53,804 nt of DNA from assembly GCF_003044065.1 (NCBI RefSeq), contig NZ_PZJJ01000023.1, forward strand, positions 1 through 53,804, read 5' to 3'. Each line of letters starts with the position of its first letter. Positions within the stretch are counted from its first letter, which is position 1. Source of the DNA: Alkalicoccus saliphilus. GTDB taxonomy: Bacteria; Bacillota; Bacilli; Bacillales; Salisediminibacteriaceae. This document shows positions 26,323 to 36,993 of the stretch, in pieces. The position numbers were made by a program, and so were the translations under genes. The notes beneath the pieces were generated by a model, which saw only the letters and a list, made by a program, of their open reading frames with translations, had not been told where the DNA came from and searched no databases.

Positions 26323-27681
26323 ATGACAAATCGATTTGCAGTCGTTCTTGCTGCCGGCAAGGGCACCCGTATGAAGTCAAATTTGTATAAAGTTCTGCAT
26401 CCTGTTGCAGGAAAACCAATGGTCCAGCATGTCGTTGATCAGCTGGAGCCATGCCGTGTGGAAAAAATCGTCACGATCGTCGGACATGGAGCAGAAACAG
26501 TGAAAGAACAGCTCGGTGGCAGTATCGGGTATGCTCTTCAGGAAGAGCAGTTAGGCACCGGTCATGCTGTCATGCAGGCGGAAGAACAGCTTCTGGACCG
26601 GGAAGGAACGACGCTTGTGGTGTGCGGAGATACGCCGCTGCTCACAGGAGAAACGATGAAAAAGGTCTTTGAATTTCATGAGGACCAGAACGCAAAAGCA
26701 ACAATTCTTACTGCCCACGCTGACGATCCGGCCGGGTACGGACGTGTTCTCAGAGATGAGGCAGGCAAGGTCGTAAAAATTGTGGAGCAGAAGGATGCTT
26801 CCGAGAATGAAAAAAAAGTACAGGAAATTAACACCGGCACCTACTGCTTCGATAACAAAGCGCTTTTCGAAACGCTGAAGCAGGTCGGCAATGATAATTC
26901 CCAGGGAGAATATTATCTTCCGGATGTTATTGAAATTCTTCAGGAGCAGGGAGAAGCTGTTTTTGCCTATCAGAGCTCCGATTTTTATGAAACAATGGGA
27001 GTGAACGACCGGGTTGCTTTGAGTGAAGCAGAAAAGTGGATGAAAAAGCGTACAAATGAGTACTGGATGCGCGAAGGTGTAACCATCATCGATCCGCTTC
27101 AGACTTATATCGGTGCTGACGTAACAATCGGCCGGGATACGGTGCTTCACCCCGGCACAGTCCTGGAAGGCGAAGTCGCTGTCGGAACAGGGTGCGTCAT
27201 CGGTCCGCACAGTGAAATTAAAAACAGCCGCATCGCCGACCACACTGTTATTAAGCAGTCTGTTGTCCACCAGAGTGATATCGGCAGCCGGGTGAATATC
27301 GGGCCGTATACTCATCTCCGGCCGGAGACGGTTCTGGATGATGACGTTAAAGTCGGTAATTTTGTCGAGCTGAAGAAAATGAAAATGGGACGGGGAAGCA
27401 AAGCTTCTCACCTGAGCTATCTCGGAGATGCGGAGATCGGCAGCAGCGTCAATATCGGATGCGGATCGATTACTGTTAATTACGACGGTAAAAACAAACA
27501 TTTAACGAAAGTAGAAGACGGAGCGTTTATCGGGTGTAATTCCAACCTAATCGCGCCTGTCACAGTCGGATCCGGTTCCTACGTGGCGGCCGGTTCCACG
27601 ATTACAGAAGATGTGCCCGGCGACTCTCTCGCCATTGCCAGGGAACGCCAGACAAACAAAGAAGGCTACATTAAAAAATAA
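26323..27681 (+). CDS. glmU: bifunctional UDP-N-acetylglucosamine pyrophosphorylase/GlcN-1-P acetyltransferase
   Basis: A 452-residue GlmU that makes UDP-GlcNAc for peptidoglycan and teichoic acids. The N-terminal uridyltransferase shows [10 protein letters not shown] near residues 11-20 and [10 protein letters not shown] near residue 100. The C-terminal left-handed beta-helix (from about 250) has hexapeptide repeats and the acetyltransferase active-site stretch [21 protein letters not shown], then [14 protein letters not shown]. The ATG at 26323 follows GGAGGG; a frame from 26293 would begin at the predicted transcription start. prs follows, as in B. subtilis. Confidence 0.97.
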   Translation: MTNRFAVVLAAGKGTRMKSNLYKVLHPVAGKPMVQHVVDQLEPCRVEKIVTIVGHGAETVKEQLGGSIGYALQEEQLGTGHAVMQAEEQLLDREGTTLVVCGDTPLLTGETMKKVFEFHEDQNAKATILTAHADDPAGYGRVLRDEAGKVVKIVEQKDASENEKKVQEINTGTYCFDNKALFETLKQVGNDNSQGEYYLPDVIEILQEQGEAVFAYQSSDFYETMGVNDRVALSEAEKWMKKRTNEYWMREGVTIIDPLQTYIGADVTIGRDTVLHPGTVLEGEVAVGTGCVIGPHSEIKNSRIADHTVIKQSVVHQSDIGSRVNIGPYTHLRPETVLDDDVKVGNFVELKKMKMGRGSKASHLSYLGDAEIGSSVNIGCGSITVNYDGKNKHLTKVEDGAFIGCNSNLIAPVTVGSGSYVAAGSTITEDVPGDSLAIARERQTNKEGYIKK

Positions 27682-27811
27682 GCTCTGATCAAAGCCTGAG
27701 GCTGCCTGTAAAGCAGGGAAGTGTCTGACATGGAAGTGGAACTTCCCGCTTTGTCAGCTTACAGGGTGTTTTAAATACTACGATTTCTCAATAATACTGG
27801 AGGGCATTCGC

Positions 27812-28762
27812 ATGGCTGAATATACAGACAGCAATTTGAAAGTATTTACTTTAAGCTCCAACCCGGATTTAGCAGACGAAATAACAAAAAAAATTGGAGT
27901 GCCGATGGGCAAGAGTTCGGTGCAGCGTTTCAGCGACGGAGAAATTCAGATTAACATCGAGGAAAGTATCCGCGGCTGTGATATTTATGTAGTCCAGTCG
28001 ACCTCCTCCCCGGCCAATGAGCATATTATGGAGCTTTTGATTATGATTGATGCATTGAAGCGTGCCTCGGCAAAAACGATCAACGTTGTACTGCCGTATT
28101 ACGGGTACGCCCGCCAGGACAGAAAAGCCCGTTCCAGGGAGCCTATCACAGCGAAGCTCGTAGCGAATCTTCTCGAAACGGCCGGCGCGACGCGTATCAT
28201 TACGCTGGATCTTCACGCGACGCAGATTCAGGGATTCTTTGACATTCCGGTGGATCAGCTTGTTGGTGTACCGATTCTTGCCAATTACTTTGAGCAGAAA
28301 AATTTTGAGGACGTAGTCATTGTCTCCCCCGATCACGGCGGTGTAGTACGGGCGCGGAAAATGGCTGATCGTCTGAAAGCGCCGATTGCGATAATCGACA
28401 AGCGCCGTCCTAAACCGAACATGTCGGAAGTAATGAATATCGTTGGTAATATTGAAGGTAAAACAGCTATCATTATAGATGACATTATCGATACAGCCGG
28501 TACGATGACGCTTGCCGCCAACGCAATGATTGAAAATGGAGCAAAAGCTGTCTATGCCTGCAGCACCCATCCTGTACTTTCCGGACCGGCTATTGACCGG
28601 ATCCAGAATTCACAGATTGAGGAACTCGTAGTAACAAACTCCATTCCACTTCCGGAAGAAAAGAAAATATCCAAAATTAAGCAGCTTTCTGTTGCGCCAC
28701 TGATCGCAAAGGCGATTGTACATGTGCACGAGCAGCGCTCCGTGAGCCGGCTGTTTGATTAA
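27812..28762 (+). CDS. prs: ribose-phosphate pyrophosphokinase
   Basis: A 316-residue PRPP synthetase that converts ribose-5-phosphate and ATP to PRPP for nucleotide, histidine, tryptophan and NAD synthesis. The catalytic loop [17 protein letters not shown] near residue 95, [18 protein letters not shown] and the PRPP loop [13 protein letters not shown] near residue 218 are intact. GGAGGGC precedes the ATG. The 130-base gap after glmU can form a stem (AGGGAAGT with ACTTCCC) without a T run, so read-through from glmU is likely. Confidence 0.97.
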   Translation: MAEYTDSNLKVFTLSSNPDLADEITKKIGVPMGKSSVQRFSDGEIQINIEESIRGCDIYVVQSTSSPANEHIMELLIMIDALKRASAKTINVVLPYYGYARQDRKARSREPITAKLVANLLETAGATRIITLDLHATQIQGFFDIPVDQLVGVPILANYFEQKNFEDVVIVSPDHGGVVRARKMADRLKAPIAIIDKRRPKPNMSEVMNIVGNIEGKTAIIIDDIIDTAGTMTLAANAMIENGAKAVYACSTHPVLSGPAIDRIQNSQIEELVVTNSIPLPEEKKISKIKQLSVAPLIAKAIVHVHEQRSVSRLFD

Positions 28763-28786
28763 TTGGGACTTTTTTTAAAGGAAACT

Positions 28787-28823
28787 TTGAAAAAGTAGTT
28801 TAAATGGATTATACTCAGGGAAG
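28787..28823 (+). promoter_or_regulatory. overlapping sigma-A and sigma-B-like promoters of rplY (ctc)
   Basis: A sigma-A promoter reads TTGAAA (28787-28792), 17 bases, TATACT (28810-28815). A sigma-B-like site is interleaved: GTTTAA (28798-28803), 14 bases, GGGAAG (28818-28823). The second resembles the GTTTAA/GGGTAT consensus used by B. subtilis ctc. Confidence 0.55.
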
Positions 28824-28865
28824 ATGCATTTAGGATCTGAAATAAATTATGAGGTGATTTTAGCT

Positions 28866-29507
28866 ATGGCTACAGTGTTGAAAGCAGCTGTTCGAGAGGA
28901 CCTTCGAGGTTCCCGGATATCAAAAATTCGTCAGCAGGGTAACATCCCGGCTGTTGTTTATGGTAAAAAATTCGGAAGCCGCGCGATCGCGGTAGAAGAA
29001 GTAGACTTTATTAAGACGATGCGTGCCGAAGGAAAGACCGGCGTATTCAAGCTGGATATTGACGGCACAAAGACTGACGTCATGATTTATGACCTGCAGT
29101 ATGACACGATCAAAAACAAAGTAATTCACGTAGATTTCTACGCAGCAGACATGAACGTGGAAATGGATGCTGACGTACCTGTATCTGTTGTTGGGGAGTC
29201 CAAAGGCGTGAAAGAAGGCGGCGTGCTTCAGCAGGCAGTATATGAGCTTTCTGTACGTGCCCTTCCACAGGAGCTTCCGGACCAGATCGAAGTAAACGTA
29301 GAAGAGCTGGACGTTAACGATGCCCTGCTTGTTAAAGATCTTAAAGCAGGCGACAACTACGCGTTCAACAACGAACCGGAAGAAGTCGTTGTTTCTGTAA
29401 CACCACCGGACGAAGAGCCGGAAGAAGAAGAACCATCTGAAGAAGAAGAGCCTGAACTTGTAGGCGCAGAGGAAGAAAGCGGAGACGAGGAACAGGACAA
29501 AGAATAA
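28866..29507 (+). CDS. rplY: 50S ribosomal protein L25/general stress protein Ctc
   Basis: A 213-residue long-form L25 (TL5/Ctc), which binds 5S rRNA in the large subunit. The N-terminal L25 domain (about residues 1-92) has REDLRGSRISKIRQQGNIPAVVYG. The C-terminal beta domain has ALPQELPDQIEVNVEELDV. A very acidic tail (about residues 180-213, dominated by Glu) is longer than in B. subtilis, a common trait of halophiles. The ATG at 28866 follows GAGGTGAT; an upstream frame from 28824 is unlikely. In B. subtilis ctc is a sigma-B stress gene. Confidence 0.95.
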   Translation: MATVLKAAVREDLRGSRISKIRQQGNIPAVVYGKKFGSRAIAVEEVDFIKTMRAEGKTGVFKLDIDGTKTDVMIYDLQYDTIKNKVIHVDFYAADMNVEMDADVPVSVVGESKGVKEGGVLQQAVYELSVRALPQELPDQIEVNVEELDVNDALLVKDLKAGDNYAFNNEPEEVVVSVTPPDEEPEEEEPSEEEEPELVGAEEESGDEEQDKE

Positions 29508-29527
29508 CGCAGGTACTTTAACACAGC

Positions 29528-29593
29528 CCTGCTTCCGGCTGGAAGCAGGTATATCCTGCCCGTGGATCCCCACTACGTCCGTAGTGGGGTTTT
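29528..29593 (+). terminator. tandem hairpins with terminator after rplY
   Basis: CCTGCTTCC pairs with GGAAGCAGG (29528-29549, four-base loop). CCCCACTACG then pairs with CGTAGTGGGG (29568-29589, two-base loop), followed by TTTT. The second is a good intrinsic terminator; the first has no T run. Confidence 0.85.
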
Positions 29594-29685
29594 ACGCTTA
29601 CGCAAAAAACGGCACAGGGAGGAACAGAGGCATGCTGAATAAGCTGTTCCGGCGCCGGAAGAACGAGCACGAGGGAGCGGAAAAA

Positions 29686-30243
29686 ATGAAGCTGGTGGTC
29701 GGCCTGGGAAACCCGGGAAAGAAATATGAACGCACCCGGCACAACATCGGGTTTGACGTGATAGACAGAGTGCAGCAGAAGTGGATGATCGACCTTTCCG
29801 AACAGAAGTTTAAAGGCATTTACGGAGTGGAAAGAAACGGCACGGAAAAGATTTTTGTGCTGAAGCCGCTCACGTACATGAATTTGTCCGGGGAATCTGT
29901 CGGTCAGCTGATGAAGTATTTTCAGATCAGCGTGGAGGATCTCGTCGTTATTTATGACGACCTCGACCTTCCGCCGGGGAAAATACGACTTCGTCAGAAG
30001 GGCAGCCATGGAGGGCACAACGGTATCAAATCGATCATTCAGCACCTCGGAACGGATCAGTTCAACCGGATCCGGGTCGGCATCGGCCGTCCGGATCCGG
30101 GGCAGGCTGTCCCGGACTACGTGCTCGGCCGATTTTCGCCGGATGATCAGAAAAAAATGGACGAGGCAGCAGAGCAGGCAGCAGAAGCCGTGGACTGCTG
30201 GAAAGAAGAACCTTTTCTGCAGGTGATGAACAAATTTAATTAA
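29686..30243 (+). CDS. pth: peptidyl-tRNA hydrolase
   Basis: A 185-residue Pth that releases tRNA from stalled peptidyl-tRNA. Conserved parts are MKLVVGLGNPGKKYERTRHN with the catalytic His, LTYMNLSGESV, VIYDDLDLPPGKIRLR and GSHGGHNGIKSIIQHLGT. The ATG at 29686 gives the family length and follows GAGGGAG. An upstream ATG at 29632 has a stronger GGGAGGA and would add 18 mostly basic residues (LFRRRKN), so a longer product cannot be ruled out. fin, normally between pth and mfd, is missing. Confidence 0.95.
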   Translation: MKLVVGLGNPGKKYERTRHNIGFDVIDRVQQKWMIDLSEQKFKGIYGVERNGTEKIFVLKPLTYMNLSGESVGQLMKYFQISVEDLVVIYDDLDLPPGKIRLRQKGSHGGHNGIKSIIQHLGTDQFNRIRVGIGRPDPGQAVPDYVLGRFSPDDQKKMDEAAEQAAEAVDCWKEEPFLQVMNKFN

Positions 30244-30360
30244 GCGGTAAAGGAGCTGCCGGCTCTTTTACCGCTGTGATATTCGAGAGGGTGGGTCAGC
30301 AGTTCACACGAAAGTGGGCGTTGACTGACCCTCTTGAAGCCGTCGTGAGGCGGAAATAAT
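30243..30360 (+). other. hairpin-rich leader between pth and mfd
   Basis: AGCGGTAAAGGAGC (30243-30256) pairs with GCTCTTTTACCGCT (30262-30275), but no T run follows. A second structure pairs GGTCAG (30294-30299) with CTGACC (30325-30330), with further flanking pairs. fin occupies this place in B. subtilis; no remnant of it is readable. Confidence 0.5.
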
Positions 30361-30391
30361 TTGAATAAATATAAATAAAAAGGTGGCGAAC

Positions 30392-33300
30392 GTGTTGAAA
30401 GGTCTGCTCGAACGATTAAATACATCCGAAGATATCCAGACGGCGGTTTCAGGTTCCGGGGATCAGCTGGTAACCGGAGTGGCAGGCTCCGCCCGTACTC
30501 TGCTTCTGGCTTCTATGTACAGACAGAGCGGGGAGTCTCAGCTTGTCGTGGCCCATAATCTGCTTCAGGCTCAGAAGCTGTACGATGATTTAACGACGCT
30601 CGTAGGAGAGGAAGAAGTCTTTCTCTATCCTGTCAACGAGCTTATTTCTGCGGAAGTCGCAGTCGCAAGCCCGGAACTCCGCGGACAGCGTCTGGAAGCT
30701 CTCAACCACTGGGCCGGCGGGCATAAAGGGATCATCATTACGCCTGCTGCGGGGATAAGGCGCCTGCTTCCTCCGCCATCCAGATGGCAGGAAAGCCAGA
30801 TTACACTGGAAACCGGTGCAGATATCGATATGGACGATTTTTTAAAGCAGCTCACTTCTCTCGGGTTTCAACGGCAGGAAATGGTCGGCGCTCCGGGAGA
30901 ATTCAGCGTTCGCGGAGGAATCATTGATCTTTACCCGCTGACCGAGGCCTACCCTGTAAGAATGGAGCTTTTTGATACCGAAATCGATTCGCTTCGTTTC
31001 TTTGATGTAGGATCCCAGCGCTCTGTAGAGAAACTGGAGAAAATCCATATTGGTCCGGCCCGGGAAATTCTTCTTCATGAAGATGATTATGGAAGAGCGG
31101 CAGAAACGCTCCAGGCGAAGCTTCAAAAGAGCCTTGCTTTATCACAGGATCAGGCTGTAAAAGAAAAGATGACGTCCTACGTCGGGGAAGAAATTGAAAA
31201 GCTTCGGGAGAGAACACCGTTTGATTCCATGTACAAATACATGTCTATTTTTTATGATAAAACGTGGACGATACTCGACTATCTGCCGAAAGGCGCGGCG
31301 GTTGTTATCGATGAACCGAGCCGGGTAGTTGACGCGGTCGAATCTCTGGACCGGGAGGAGGCTGACTGGTACACGACGATGCTTGGCCAGGGATCGATTA
31401 CAAGAGAGCTGAAACTGTCGATGTCCTGGTCGGAAATGATGGATGCGAAAGTCAGAAAAGTATATTTCAGCTTGTTTTCCAAGCAGATACCCGGGGCTTC
31501 CTTGAGCAGTACCGTCAACCTGCAGACAAAATCCATGCAGCAGTTCCACGGCCAGCTGAACCTGTTAAAAACAGAGCTTGCCCGATGGAAGGAATCCGGC
31601 TATGCAGTTACGTTCACATGTGAAGACGGGGATCGGGCAGAACGCCTTCAGCGGGTGCTTCAGGACTATGAAATGGAAGCAGCGATCGTGGAGCCGGAAA
31701 CCCTTCCGGTTTATGGTCAGGCCCAGATTATTACTGCACCGCTGCAGAACGGATTCGAACTGCCGTTTCATAAGCAGATTGTTATTACGGAAGAAGAAGT
31801 GTTTACGAAAAAAGCACCGAAAAAACCAAAGCGTAATCAGAAACTTTCCAATGCGGAACGGATCAAAAGCTATTCCGAACTGAAGGTCGGCGACTGGGTC
31901 GTCCATATCAACCACGGGATAGGAAAATATCTCGGCATCGAAACACTCGAAGTCGGGGATATTCATAAAGACTATATGCATATTTCCTATGCGGGAAATG
32001 ACAAGCTTTACGTCCCGGTGGAACAGATTGATCAGGTGCAGAAATACATCGGTTCAGAGGAAAAGGAGCCGAAGCTTTACGCTCTCGGTGGAAGCGAATG
32101 GACAAAAGTAAAGCGGAAAGTCCGTTCCTCCGTGCAGGACATTGCTGACGATCTAATTAAACTTTATGCCGAACGGGAGCAGACGAAAGGATTTGCCTTT
32201 TCCCCGGACGGACCGGAGCAGCAGGAATTTGAAGCAGCCTTCCCATATCCGGAAACCCCCGATCAGCTGCAGGCTATTGAAGAAATTAAAGTGGATATGG
32301 AAAAAGAACGCCCGATGGACCGGCTGCTCTGCGGAGATGTAGGCTACGGCAAAACGGAAGTAGCGCTCCGTGCAGCATTCAAAGCACTGATGGACAACAA
32401 GCAGGTGGCCATTCTTGTGCCGACGACGATCCTTGCCCAGCAGCATTATGAAACGATCCGCGAGCGGTTTCAGGACTTTCCGGTCAATACAGCCCTTCTC
32501 AGCCGTTTCCGGTCCCGCAAACAAGTAAAAGAAGCAGCGGAATCTCTGCAGAAAGGCAGCATCGATATTGTTGTCGGAACGCACCGGCTGCTTTCCAAAG
32601 ACGTGAAATTCAAGGAGCTCGGTCTGCTCATCGTGGATGAAGAACAGCGCTTCGGTGTGACTCATAAAGAAAAAATAAAGCAGCTGAAAGCGAATGTAGA
32701 CGTACTTACGCTTACCGCCACACCTATTCCACGTACTCTTCATATGTCGATGCTCGGGGTGCGGGACCTTTCAGTTATTGAAACGCCGCCCGAAAATCGT
32801 TTTCCTGTTCAGACGTATGTTGTGGAATACAATGAGGCGCTGACAAGGGAAGCCATTGAAAGAGAGCTCGCCCGGGGCGGCCAGGTCTACTTCTTATACA
32901 ACCGTGTGGAAGATATTGAATCGATGGCGGATAAAATACAAATGCTCGTCCCGGATGCTGCGGTGCGTTTTGCACACGGCCGGATGACCGAAACCGAACT
33001 GGAATCGGTAATGATTGATTTTCTCGAAGGGGAAGCGGATGTACTCGTAACAACGACGATCATTGAAACCGGGGTGGATATTCCAAACGTGAATACCCTG
33101 CTTATTCATAATGCGGATCGTATGGGTCTTTCCCAGCTTTATCAGCTGCGTGGAAGAGTTGGCCGTTCCAACCGGATTGCCTACGCCTATTTCACCCATC
33201 AGCGGGACAAAGTGCTGACGGAAGTGGCGGAACAGAGGCTTCAGGCCATTAAGGAATTTACCGAGCTCGGGTCCGGATTTAAAATTGCCATGCGGGATCT

Positions 33301-33940
33301 TTCCATCCGCGGAGCAGGAAATCTGCTCGGAGCCGAGCAGCACGGATTTATTGCCTCTGTCGGGTTCGATCTTTATTCCCAGATGCTCAAGGAAGCGATC
33401 GACGAGCGCAAGGAAGAAATGGACCAGAAAGCAGGCAAAGCACCGAAGCCGGAACCACAGCCGGAAATTGAGCTCGATGTAAAGGTAGATGCCTACATTC
33501 CGGAAAGCTACATCCCGGATTCCAGACAGAAAATTGATATGTATAAACGATTTAAAGAAGTCAGTTCCCTGAAGGATATCAGTGATCTGCAGGACGAAAT
33601 GATCGACCGTTTCGGAGACTACCCGGAGGAAGTGGATTATTTGTTTTCTGCAGCTAAAATCAAGCAGTATGCGGTGGAGCACCAGATCGAATCTATTTCG
33701 GAGAAAAACCGGGAATGCCGGGCTGTGATCAGTGGAGAAATGACAAACAATATTGACGGCTCGAAGCTGTTTACACTCGTAAACAAGCTTTCCTCCAAAA
33801 TGTCCCTCTCTATGGAAGGAAGCAAAATAGCGATCCATCTTAAAACAAAATCGCTGAGTGATGGAGAGTATCTCTATCTTCTCAGAGAAATACTCTCCAG
33901 GCTGGACGAAGTCCGGAAAGATTCCAGGGTGAATGCCTGA
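30392..33940 (+). CDS. mfd: transcription-repair coupling factor Mfd
   Basis: A protein of 1182 residues that removes stalled RNA polymerase and recruits UvrA. The N-terminal UvrB-like module is catalytically degenerate. The RNA-polymerase-interacting domain (about residues 490-560) has KVGDWVVHINHGIGKYLGIE. The RecG-like translocase (about 600-980) has GDVGYGKTEVALRAA, the DEEQRFGV box, TATPIPRTL and QLRGRVGRS. A C-terminal TRCF domain follows. GTG at 30392 is preferred because AAAGGTGG lies six bases upstream; a GTG three codons earlier is inside that site. spoVT, the usual next gene, is absent and a flippase gene begins 22 bases later. Confidence 0.97.
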   Translation: MLKGLLERLNTSEDIQTAVSGSGDQLVTGVAGSARTLLLASMYRQSGESQLVVAHNLLQAQKLYDDLTTLVGEEEVFLYPVNELISAEVAVASPELRGQRLEALNHWAGGHKGIIITPAAGIRRLLPPPSRWQESQITLETGADIDMDDFLKQLTSLGFQRQEMVGAPGEFSVRGGIIDLYPLTEAYPVRMELFDTEIDSLRFFDVGSQRSVEKLEKIHIGPAREILLHEDDYGRAAETLQAKLQKSLALSQDQAVKEKMTSYVGEEIEKLRERTPFDSMYKYMSIFYDKTWTILDYLPKGAAVVIDEPSRVVDAVESLDREEADWYTTMLGQGSITRELKLSMSWSEMMDAKVRKVYFSLFSKQIPGASLSSTVNLQTKSMQQFHGQLNLLKTELARWKESGYAVTFTCEDGDRAERLQRVLQDYEMEAAIVEPETLPVYGQAQIITAPLQNGFELPFHKQIVITEEEVFTKKAPKKPKRNQKLSNAERIKSYSELKVGDWVVHINHGIGKYLGIETLEVGDIHKDYMHISYAGNDKLYVPVEQIDQVQKYIGSEEKEPKLYALGGSEWTKVKRKVRSSVQDIADDLIKLYAEREQTKGFAFSPDGPEQQEFEAAFPYPETPDQLQAIEEIKVDMEKERPMDRLLCGDVGYGKTEVALRAAFKALMDNKQVAILVPTTILAQQHYETIRERFQDFPVNTALLSRFRSRKQVKEAAESLQKGSIDIVVGTHRLLSKDVKFKELGLLIVDEEQRFGVTHKEKIKQLKANVDVLTLTATPIPRTLHMSMLGVRDLSVIETPPENRFPVQTYVVEYNEALTREAIERELARGGQVYFLYNRVEDIESMADKIQMLVPDAAVRFAHGRMTETELESVMIDFLEGEADVLVTTTIIETGVDIPNVNTLLIHNADRMGLSQLYQLRGRVGRSNRIAYAYFTHQRDKVLTEVAEQRLQAIKEFTELGSGFKIAMRDLSIRGAGNLLGAEQHGFIASVGFDLYSQMLKEAIDERKEEMDQKAGKAPKPEPQPEIELDVKVDAYIPESYIPDSRQKIDMYKRFKEVSSLKDISDLQDEMIDRFGDYPEEVDYLFSAAKIKQYAVEHQIESISEKNRECRAVISGEMTNNIDGSKLFTLVNKLSSKMSLSMEGSKIAIHLKTKSLSDGEYLYLLREILSRLDEVRKDSRVNA

Positions 33941-33962
33941 CGGATGGAAAGGACGTAAAGTC

Positions 33963-35507
33963 ATGGGAGAACGCACGTCGTGGTTTCAGGCCGCTGCTTA
34001 TCTGTCAATGGCGGCACTGGCAGCGAAAGGGATGAGCGCTTTATATAAAATTCCCTATCAGAATATTACCGGGGATACAGGCTTTTACGTCTACCAGCAG
34101 GTATATCCGCTCTACGGCGCGGCACTTGTTCTTGGGACGTACGGCTTCCCGCTGGTGATTGCAAAAGCAGTGGTGGAGCACGAAGGAAAAGAACCGCTCC
34201 GCCGGCATCTTTCCTTCTATCTGCTCAGTCTTGTCCTGTTGTTCGCTGTTCTCGGCACGGCAGTGACTGCTTCCGCCCCGCTGACTGCCCGGTTGATGGG
34301 AGACCCGGAACTGACAGCGGCCCTCCGCTGGATGGGCGCACCGTTCTTTCTCGTTCCATTTTTTGCACTGGCGAGAGGATATTATCAAGGAAAGCATGAC
34401 ACACTGCCGACAGCCGTTTCCCAGGTGACAGAACAATTCGTACGTGTCGCAGCCATTTTAATTACAGCCTGGGCGGCTATGCAGGCAGCCGGGGTATATA
34501 AAGCTGGAATATCCGCCGGCATTGGTGCACTCGCCGGGGGAGCGGCCGGACTGGTGGTGCTCTACTTTTATGTGCGGCGTTATGACGGATGGTGGAAAAT
34601 GGATTTCCGGCTTCCGGAGAACTGGCTGTCCCTGCTCGGGAAACTTCTGAAACAGGGATTGTTCGTTTCAGCGAGCGCCATGATTCTCGTCCTTTTTCAA
34701 GTAGTGGATGCTTTTACGATCGTTCAGCGGCTGGATAAGGGAGCGGATGCGGCGGTGTTAAAAGGTATTTACGACCGGAACTGGCCGTTGATTCAGTTTG
34801 GAGCGGTCGTTACGACCGTTTTTTCCTACGCTGCGCTTCCGTCCGTCACAAAGTACTGGAATGCCGGCCGGATAAGAGAGGCGTCGGAGGAAGCTGCCAA
34901 AGCCCTTAAAATATGCTTCGTTTTCGGAGCGGCAGCGGCTGCCGGAATGGCAGCTGTAATGCCGGAAGTTAATACGGCGATGTTTACCGATACGTCAGGT
35001 ACGGCTGTTCTGCAGCTTGCTGCTCCTGTGGTGCTGTTCGGCAGTTTGTTTATGACAGCGGCAGCGCTTCTGCACGCTATTGGGAAAGATGGGGAAGCAG
35101 CCCTCATTCTTGCTGGAGCCGCCGGGATTAAAATGGTTATGAATGTGCTTTTAGTTCCAGAATTTGGGACTGCCGGAGCTGCTGCGGCTTCTTTGACAGG
35201 TACCGGAGCCGCGGCTGCCGGCGCGCTCTACTGTCTGAAAAAAAGGGGAGGGTTTTCGTTTCTTCCTTTTTCAGTAACGGCAAAAACAGCCGCCGCGGCT
35301 GCCGTAATGGTGCCGGGCGTTCTTCTGTTCCAGAAGGCGGGGGTGCTGCTCCCGGATACCCGGACAGCTTCTGCGGGGATTTTACTTTCCGCCTCCGCTT
35401 TTGGAGCGGTATTATTCATCATCTTTATATGGCGGATGTCTTTATTTTCAAAAGAAGAATGGGAAGAGCTTCCGAAGCTTCATAAACTTCTGCCGCACCG
35501 CCGGTAA
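33963..35507 (+). CDS. yabM: MOP-superfamily polysaccharide/lipid flippase (YabM-like)
   Basis: A 514-residue membrane protein with about 14 hydrophobic segments, of the polysaccharide synthesis (SpoVB/MurJ/Wzx-like) flippase family. Family features include KGMSALYKIPYQNITGDTGFYVYQQVYPLY near the start, FALARGYYQGKHDTLPTAVSQVTEQ near residue 140 and AVTTVFSYAALPSVTKY near residue 290. In B. subtilis the gene at this position is yabM. Its substrate is not established; some relatives act in spore cortex synthesis, others in lipid II export. The ATG at 33963 follows AAAGGA. The block from mfd to yabN is compact and probably one operon. Confidence 0.88.
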   Translation: MGERTSWFQAAAYLSMAALAAKGMSALYKIPYQNITGDTGFYVYQQVYPLYGAALVLGTYGFPLVIAKAVVEHEGKEPLRRHLSFYLLSLVLLFAVLGTAVTASAPLTARLMGDPELTAALRWMGAPFFLVPFFALARGYYQGKHDTLPTAVSQVTEQFVRVAAILITAWAAMQAAGVYKAGISAGIGALAGGAAGLVVLYFYVRRYDGWWKMDFRLPENWLSLLGKLLKQGLFVSASAMILVLFQVVDAFTIVQRLDKGADAAVLKGIYDRNWPLIQFGAVVTTVFSYAALPSVTKYWNAGRIREASEEAAKALKICFVFGAAAAAGMAAVMPEVNTAMFTDTSGTAVLQLAAPVVLFGSLFMTAAALLHAIGKDGEAALILAGAAGIKMVMNVLLVPEFGTAGAAAASLTGTGAAAAGALYCLKKRGGFSFLPFSVTAKTAAAAAVMVPGVLLFQKAGVLLPDTRTASAGILLSASAFGAVLFIIFIWRMSLFSKEEWEELPKLHKLLPHRR

Positions 35508-35525
35508 TTCAAGGAGGAAAAAAGA

Positions 35526-36989
35526 ATGCAGGAATCACATATACGAATCGTCGGCCTCGGGGCCGGGGATCTCGACCAGCTTCCGCTCGGATTGTACAAA
35601 CTGCTGCTTGAGCAGAAAAACGTGTGGATCCGTACAAAGGATCATCCGCTCGTACCCGGGCTGGAAGCAGAAGGCGTAACGTTTAAGAGCTTCGACAGCC
35701 TGTATGAAAAGACGTCATCATTCGACGAAGTGTACCCGGCGATCGCGGAAGCACTGATGCATGAAGCAGAGCAGCACGGGACGATCATCTATGCCGTGCC
35801 TGGACATCCGCTCGTTGCGGAAATGACAGTACAGCTGCTTCTTAATCAGCCGGCAGTACCGGTAACAATCGAAGGCGGCCAGAGTTTTCTTGATCCGATG
35901 TTTACAGCACTGGAGATTGACCCGAACGACGGCTTTCAGCTCGTGGACGGCACCGATCTTCGTCCGGAGGAACTCGTAATGACCCAGCATATTATCATCA
36001 GTCAAGTGTTTGACGAGCGGAGTGCTTCCGAGGTGAAAATTGCGCTGATGGAACGTTACCCGGATGATTATCCGATCACTGTCGTTACAGCTGCCGGAAC
36101 AAAGGAAGAGTCGCTTTTGACCGTTCCTTTGTTCGAAACGGACCGGATGAGCGGTGTCAGTAATCTTACGGCTTTTTACGTTCCGCCCGTGACAGAGGAA
36201 CGGATGCTGTACCGGGAATTCTCCACACTCCGGACAGTGATCCGCACGCTGCGCGGACCGGACGGCTGCCCGTGGGATAAAAAACAGACCCATGAATCGC
36301 TGAAGCGGTACGCCGTGGAGGAAGTATACGAGCTGCTTGAAGCGATCGACGAGAAAGACGACGATCACATTGTGGAAGAACTCGGAGACGTGCTTCTTCA
36401 AGTAATGCTTCATGCGCAGATAGGTGAAGATGAAGGTTATTTTGACGCTTCGGATGTGATTGAACACGTCACGGAAAAAATGATCCGAAGGCATCCACAC
36501 GTATTTGGTGAAACAAAAGCAGAAGATGCTGAAGAGGTACTCCGAAACTGGGAAGAAATCAAGAAGGAAGAAAAGCAGGGCAGTGCACGGGAGTCAGCGC
36601 TTGACGGTATTCCGGCGGCCCTTCCCGGACTGCTGCGGGCGGCCAAGCTGCAGAAAAAAGCAGCCGGCACCGGTTTTGACTGGGATGAAGCAGCACCGAT
36701 ATGGGGTAAAGTAGAAGAGGAAATTGATGAATGGAAAGAAGAACTGAAAGCAGGTAATCAGGAAGCTTCCGCAGAAGAACTGGGAGATGTCCTGTTTGCG
36801 ATCGTCAACGCTGCCCGCTTCCATAAAATTGACCCGGAAGAGGCGCTTCAGCAGACAAACCGGAAGTTCGCCCGGCGCTTTCGTTATATCGAAGAACGCC
36901 TCCAGGAAGAAAACCGCGACATTCAAAAAGAATCACTGAAAGATCTGGACGTATTGTGGGAAGAAGCAAAATCCGAAGAAAGAAGGTGA
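35526..36989 (+). CDS. yabN: fused tetrapyrrole methylase-like/MazG nucleotide pyrophosphohydrolase (YabN)
   Basis: A 487-residue two-domain protein. The N-terminal tetrapyrrole-methylase-like part (about 1-220) begins [20 protein letters not shown]. The C-terminal MazG part (about 230-487) has two MazG repeats, with metal-binding acidic clusters in [30 protein letters not shown] and, more weakly, in [27 protein letters not shown]. MazG hydrolyses nucleoside triphosphates and cleans the dNTP pool; the first domain's role is unknown. AAGGAGG precedes the ATG. rqcP starts four bases after its stop. Confidence 0.94.
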   Translation: MQESHIRIVGLGAGDLDQLPLGLYKLLLEQKNVWIRTKDHPLVPGLEAEGVTFKSFDSLYEKTSSFDEVYPAIAEALMHEAEQHGTIIYAVPGHPLVAEMTVQLLLNQPAVPVTIEGGQSFLDPMFTALEIDPNDGFQLVDGTDLRPEELVMTQHIIISQVFDERSASEVKIALMERYPDDYPITVVTAAGTKEESLLTVPLFETDRMSGVSNLTAFYVPPVTEERMLYREFSTLRTVIRTLRGPDGCPWDKKQTHESLKRYAVEEVYELLEAIDEKDDDHIVEELGDVLLQVMLHAQIGEDEGYFDASDVIEHVTEKMIRRHPHVFGETKAEDAEEVLRNWEEIKKEEKQGSARESALDGIPAALPGLLRAAKLQKKAAGTGFDWDEAAPIWGKVEEEIDEWKEELKAGNQEASAEELGDVLFAIVNAARFHKIDPEEALQQTNRKFARRFRYIEERLQEENRDIQKESLKDLDVLWEEAKSEERR

Positions 36990-36993
36990 GAGC

